Shown here piece after piece: positions 60,078 through 64,000 of a stretch of DNA of 64,000 nucleotides (its first letter is position 1; every line of letters begins with the position of its first letter). The notes beneath the pieces are model-generated. The model was not told the origin of the DNA and made no database searches. It was given only the letters and a program-made list of their open reading frames with translations. The stretch is taken from assembly GCA_018806915.1 (NCBI GenBank), contig JAGKQI010000045.1, forward strand, positions 372,001 to 436,000. Direction: 5' to 3'. Both the position numbers and the translations under genes were made by a program. The DNA comes from Phytophthora colocasiae. Taxonomy: Eukaryota > Oomycota > Peronosporomycetes > Peronosporales > Peronosporaceae.

Positions 60078-61232
60078 ATGCACCACGACGAGGTAGCTAC
60101 TGTCGTCTTAGGTCTGCAGCTCATGGCGCTGTTGTTCGTCTATTGTGATGAGAGGAAGCCATGCTTGGAGAGGAGCAGGCTCAACTGGAAGCACCATTCT
60201 CAACTGCTGCTGAACGAAGGACAGTTTCCGGCAGTATTATCGCATGTCTTTCGGTCGTTCGAGCGGTTGGTGCAGCTTCTCGAGCCACACTTGCGCGTTG
60301 ATGAAGCCCAATCTCGTCGACGGACGGGAACAGAACCTCTATCGCCGGTCAACAAGGTCCAGATCTGCGTGTCGTGGTTGGCTGGATACTCCTACCATCC
60401 CGTCCGCATGCTGTCCGGAGCAAGCTCCTCGGGGTTTTACGCTTGTCTCCATGCCGTCATGGACGCGATTGAAGCACAAGATGAGCTTCAGCTTCGTTTC
60501 CCGGTCACGGAGAACGAACAACGAAAATCAGCAGCAGCGTTGTCGCATCGCAGCAAATCTGGGCCAGGCAAAGAACCGGTGTTGACGGGATGTGTCGGAG
60601 CTATCGATGGCTGGCTCTGTCAAATACAAGTGCCGCGCCGTAGTGAAGTAAAACGTGTCGCCTCCTTTTTCTCGGGGCACTACCAGTGTTATGGAGTTAA
60701 CGTCCAGGCTTGCGTTGACCACCACAGCCGATTCATGGCGATCACTAGTTCCTGTCCTGGAGGAATGGGTGATGCTGTGGCGTATCAAAGATGGAGGATC
60801 TCTAGTCTTGCCGATGCACTTCCGAAGGGGTTGTATTTGGTGGGCGATAACGCATACAGCAACAGTAACACCTTGTTGACTCCATTTACGAAGCCGCAAA
60901 CGGAGACAGACAGCCACGACGCCTACAATTTTTTTCTCAGTCAACTTCGCATACGTGTAGAAATGGCTTTTGGATTACTCGTGAATAAGTGGCGCGTGTT
61001 CAAATCGCCGCTGAAAGTGCGCATGAAAAACGTTGCCAAGGTCGTCCATGTGGCATGCATTCTTCACAACTGGTGCATTGATGAGCGACTGCAGCAAGAT
61101 GAGGGGTTCGACGTAAGTGATGATGAAAATTTATCAGAGGCATTAAGCTGTTTGAGTCTGGACCAGACTCCTGTACTGGCTTTCTGCCTCCCAACAAGCA
61201 GCACCTTCCTACCAAGATTTGTACGCCGCTAG
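60078..61232 (+). CDS. PIF/Harbinger transposase (DDE_Tnp_4)
   Basis: 384 residues from the ATG at 60078 (MHHDEVATVVLGLQLMALLF); the frame is open further upstream to 59955 without support. Catalytic motifs: TGCVGAIDGWLCQI (first Asp), YLVGDNAYSNSNTLLTPF (second Asp), LRIRVEMAFGLLVNKWRVF (Glu), then LHNWCIDER. CVSWLAGYSYHPVRMLSGAS is the helix-turn-helix-like region before it. No break seen, so it may be active. A Lys-rich open frame (61219-61446, with KNKRRTKK and ARPKKPQRARE) overlaps its end in another frame and may be a lost C-terminal NLS tail. Confidence 0.88.
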   Translation: MHHDEVATVVLGLQLMALLFVYCDERKPCLERSRLNWKHHSQLLLNEGQFPAVLSHVFRSFERLVQLLEPHLRVDEAQSRRRTGTEPLSPVNKVQICVSWLAGYSYHPVRMLSGASSSGFYACLHAVMDAIEAQDELQLRFPVTENEQRKSAAALSHRSKSGPGKEPVLTGCVGAIDGWLCQIQVPRRSEVKRVASFFSGHYQCYGVNVQACVDHHSRFMAITSSCPGGMGDAVAYQRWRISSLADALPKGLYLVGDNAYSNSNTLLTPFTKPQTETDSHDAYNFFLSQLRIRVEMAFGLLVNKWRVFKSPLKVRMKNVAKVVHVACILHNWCIDERLQQDEGFDVSDDENLSEALSCLSLDQTPVLAFCLPTSSTFLPRFVRR

Positions 61233-61525
61233 CGAGCCGCTCCAGACATCTCGAACGAAGAACAAAAGGCGCACGAAGAAAATGAGCGCTAAGTCGGTGC
61301 GTAAAGCGCGACCGAAAAAACCGCAGCGAGCGCGAGAGTCGGAAATGATACGCAATACGATCGTAAAGATGATTGATAAGCGCAACTTGTCTCGTCCAGC
61401 TTACAACAAAGTACGAGCTGCAGCAGAAATGGACAAGTACTTGTGAAAGCGATGACGTGTTGATTTTGCAATGAGTTACTCAATAACGCTGCTGTAGAGA
61501 GCGACTCGAACTCGTTGGCTAGTTG

Positions 61526-62590
61526 CTACGGCATAACTCGGCCTCCATCTCGAAGCAACTTCGTACGGTAGAGGTCCAAGCTCTTCTGAAGTGACTCAAC
61601 GTCCTCCGTTTCTAGTAGCATTGGCGACCCTCTCCCCATATACTCGATCAACTGGTTCATTTTCGCGAGCGAGTCCGCGTTGGAAGTCAAGCCGCCACAA
61701 AGCCTTTCCGTCATTGTTTTCATCGCCGTCATGATCTCGACCTTCATCTTCTTCGCAGAAGGCGACGAGGTCCCAACGCTGCTAGATGAGCAGCGCTTCA
61801 GCGAGTCAAACTGGTCCTCCTCATACATGCCTCCTTCCACAAACTGAGTCAAGTTATGTTTTATCTCGAGACACTCTCTGAGATAGAAGACGTCGAGTGC
61901 TCCATCACAGAAGTTAAAGAAGTCATCTTAAATGCTCTCCAGACTTAGTAAAGCGGGCCATCGCCTTCACATACTTCAGGTTCACAGACTTCCACATGTC
62001 GTACAGACTCGCCACCTCCTGGGCAACAATGTTGGAAGGATCAAAGCTTTCAAAGCGCACGTGTTCACTGTACAAATTGTTGTAGGCCGTCTTGTTCCCG
62101 TTAAACTCCGTGTGGCTACATCACGCCAAAAGGATGAGTTTGCATGCGTCTCACCGGCGTCCAATTGTTGGCGGGTTGGCTTGTTTCCAGTCTCCGCGAA
62201 TCGAGTTGCAAACGTATCCGAAAACAGGACTTTCAGCAGCCGAAAGCTGCAGTTCTTCGTCGGGTAAGTCGCTTGAACCCCTGAACCAGAGCACGAACCC
62301 AACGCCGCAGTAACCAGCGACCGCTGTAGCTCGTCATAGGCTTTGAGGCGTTTAATGCGCTCCTCTGCAGGTGTCGTCCGCTTCAGCCTCAGATTGCGAC
62401 TCGTGCATTCTTTACGAAGCTGCTCCACAGTCCAGGTCGAGTAGTTATCCGAAACTGGTGGAGCAACGGAGCCTGGCTTCACTACCGTCCAGTTGGACGC
62501 CACACCAGGAGACTCCTGAGGAGCCGCTAGACCAGCACGACTCGACACCGCTGCTCCTTCCATCGCTTGGTCTTCACGCCTGAATTGCAA
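61526..62590 (-). pseudogene. Second ORF of the Harbinger element (SAP-like DNA-binding protein), frameshifted
   Basis: Starts near 62590-62563. STWTVEQLRKECTSRNLRLK followed by EERIKRLKAYDELQ resembles a SAP-type DNA-binding helix pair. The frame shifts near 62110, continues as NGNKTAYNNLYSEHVRFESF and IVAQEVASLYDMWKSVNLKY, shifts again near 61928 (DDFFNFCDGALDVFYLRECL), and ends with a coil (DVESLQKSLDLYRTKLLRDG). Harbinger elements commonly need a second DNA-binding protein besides the transposase. An intron might explain one of the shifts, but no good GT-AG pair was found. Confidence 0.65.
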
Positions 62591-62829
62591 TCACGTAATG
62601 AGCTCGCTTGCTGTCAAGAGCTAACACAGTACCTCTATTCGCGGTTTACCAGAGCCATTCGCTAGCTGCGAAGCTGCGTGTGCCGAGCTTGACGAAAATT
62701 GCCGTGCGAGACCTGGCATGGCGTGGCACAAAGCCGTCTGGGTCAGGAATGGACTTGGTGGCACCTCAGTACTGTCCTACCCCTATGGCACGCGTGGCAC
62801 GCATGGCTCCCGGTTAGGCATGGGCCTTA

Positions 62830-63143
62830 GAAGGGGGGAAAGGAATATATGTGCGACACACCAAACGTATCTAATCATGAGAACAGCTAGCCATCACCAT
62901 TGTTGATTCTCTAACGATAGAATGTCACTGCTTCCAAGTCTTGGGGGTTTCGCCGTCCTTGGATTGATACATTCCTCGCATTTTTGTTAAATTTCCTTTT
63001 ACCAGTTCCACCTCAATGAAATCTGCCACAACGGCAACGCGTGTGAGCGGCACGTGCCTCACAACGGATAAAAAGATAACCTTCTAAAAGATAGCTCGAA
63101 TGTTAGTCTTCACTTCGGCTTTTCCCCTCCAAGCCACAAGTCG
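62830..63143. other. 5' flank of kinase K4
   Basis: About 310 bases after the Harbinger target site; no gene. cttcacttcggcttttcc near 63112 is a weak initiator-like match about 30 bases upstream of the kinase start. Confidence 0.4.
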
Positions 63144-64000
63144 ATGCCCCAGACGATGACGGTACTTCATGGACGATTCGCTGTCCAATCTCGCGTCCAT
63201 GCCACACTGTACGGTGGTGTTTGGCTCTGTCGCGATCTACAGGACACCAACCGTCTTGTTGCGGTCAAGCAGATGGATCTCAACCTCGCACGACAAGCTG
63301 TTGCACAAAACTTGCATCTTGACAATCCCTGGACTGAAAGGCGCACACTCGATGCTTTAACAGCACTCGAACGCCACGACAATGTTGTTCAAGTATATCA
63401 ACAATTCCAGCAAGGAGATTCGTGGTTCGTCGTTATGGAGTACTGTAGTGGTGGTGATTTATGGCAGGAATTGGAGCGACAGCCAAACCAACGTTACCTT
63501 GAAGCTCAAGCCCTCCAACTCTTTGCACAAATTGCAAGTGGAGTGCAAGTAGTGCACGCGAACGGCATTGCCCACCGGGATTTAAGTCTCGAAAATGTGC
63601 TACTAAGTCGCAATGACGATGGTTCTATCACGCCAAAGATCTGTGACTTCGGACTAAGCGCCAAGACGGACCATTTGCGCCGTGAACGAGTTGGTAAAGC
63701 TTACTACATGGCACCTGAGGTTGTAGCTGGAATTGAATACGATTCAAAAGCAATTGATGTGTGGTCACTGGGAATCATCCTGTTTGTACTGCTGACAGGT
63801 TCGCCACTCGCGTCTCTAGCGTCCGAGACGGAGAAAGAGTTCACCGTGCTCAAGACGTTCGGTGTCGAAGCGATTCTACGGGCTTGGCAAATGAATGACC
63901 TGGTTTCGCCATTGTCGATTGATCTACTGACGAAGATGCTGCAAGTTATCCCTGTTAACCGAATCACTGTGCAAGAAGTTGTGGCACATCCAGCATTGAA
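63144..64000 (+). CDS. Atypical Ser/Thr protein kinase K4, 3' end outside the window
   Basis: The ATG at 63144 opens a frame that runs without a stop to the end of the window (285 complete codons), almost a full kinase domain. Motifs: a glycine-poor loop (SRVHATLYGGVWLC), RLVAVKQMDL (Lys), DNPWTERRT (presumed helix-C Glu), VVMEYCSGGDLWQELE, HRDLSLENVLL, CDFGLS, YYMAPEVVA, DVWSLGIILFVLLTGSPL. It is most like K2 at 27256-28095, so the family extends at least 35 kb beyond that cluster member. Only a few C-terminal residues should be missing. Confidence 0.9.
   Translation, partial: MPQTMTVLHGRFAVQSRVHATLYGGVWLCRDLQDTNRLVAVKQMDLNLARQAVAQNLHLDNPWTERRTLDALTALERHDNVVQVYQQFQQGDSWFVVMEYCSGGDLWQELERQPNQRYLEAQALQLFAQIASGVQVVHANGIAHRDLSLENVLLSRNDDGSITPKICDFGLSAKTDHLRRERVGKAYYMAPEVVAGIEYDSKAIDVWSLGIILFVLLTGSPLASLASETEKEFTVLKTFGVEAILRAWQMNDLVSPLSIDLLTKMLQVIPVNRITVQEVVAHPAL

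Larger units (their letters stand above)
59867..62826 (+). mobile_element. PIF/Harbinger DNA transposon with TTA target duplication
   Basis: Left end GGCCCATGCCTAACCGGG and its exact reverse complement at the right end (62809-62826); flanked by TTA on both sides (59864-59866, 62827-62829), the hallmark of PIF/Harbinger. It holds an intact transposase (plus) and a convergent second ORF (minus) that has frameshifts. Length 2960 bp. Confidence 0.93.

Overview
The window looks like nuclear DNA of an oomycete, most likely a Phytophthora. The evidence is a secreted RXLR-DEER effector with a Nudix domain (Avr3b-like), a family of secreted Kazal-type protease inhibitors, compact genes with short introns, oomycete-type initiator sequences (TCATTYYNCA-like) just upstream of some starts, and many young retrotransposons and DNA transposons. 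No gene names come from a database search; all calls are from reading the translations.

Layout. 1-10.6 kb holds housekeeping genes: the 3' end of mitochondrial HSP70, a small HSBP1-like gene with an apparent U12-type AT-AC intron, a ten-exon DA1-like RanBP2/LIM/peptidase gene, a decayed MDR oxidoreductase, a long coiled-coil gene and an ER GRP170/HYOU1 chaperone ending in KDEL. 10.6-16.4 kb holds an unknown gene, an unresolved locus, a PH-like protein, an EF-hand/CorA Mg2+ channel and a two-domain Kazal inhibitor. 16.4-25.5 kb is plastic: a Harbinger-like transposase, scrambled copies of CorA, two broken Kazal copies, two deleted hAT elements, several 1-nt-spacer palindromes, and an intact three-exon Nudix RXLR effector.

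25.6-40.8 kb is a cluster of intronless atypical protein kinases (HRDxSLEN catalytic loop, poor glycine loop, NPWxE motif). Two members recur in inverted orientation. A 6.7-kb Gypsy chromovirus (TSD gtgaa) sits among them. A sixth, previously unlisted member runs off the right edge at 63.1-64 kb.

40.9-53.6 kb is again compact: MEA1-like, mevalonate diphosphate decarboxylase, a KH/J-domain protein, an RIIa/EF-hand protein, STRAP, an hAT-type MITE (8-bp TSD) and a coiled-coil protein. 53.7-59.8 kb is a BAP31-like ER membrane gene split within an exon by a 5.1-kb Copia element (TSD ctccg). 59.9-62.8 kb is a complete-looking PIF/Harbinger element (TIR plus TTA TSD) with a transposase and a broken convergent second ORF.

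The most notable items are the AT-AC intron, the Copia-split BAP31 gene, the kinase cluster with a converted-looking inverted pair, the palindromes (one split by an hAT insertion), and the unusual KH/J-domain protein. No tRNA, rRNA or CRISPR array was recognised.
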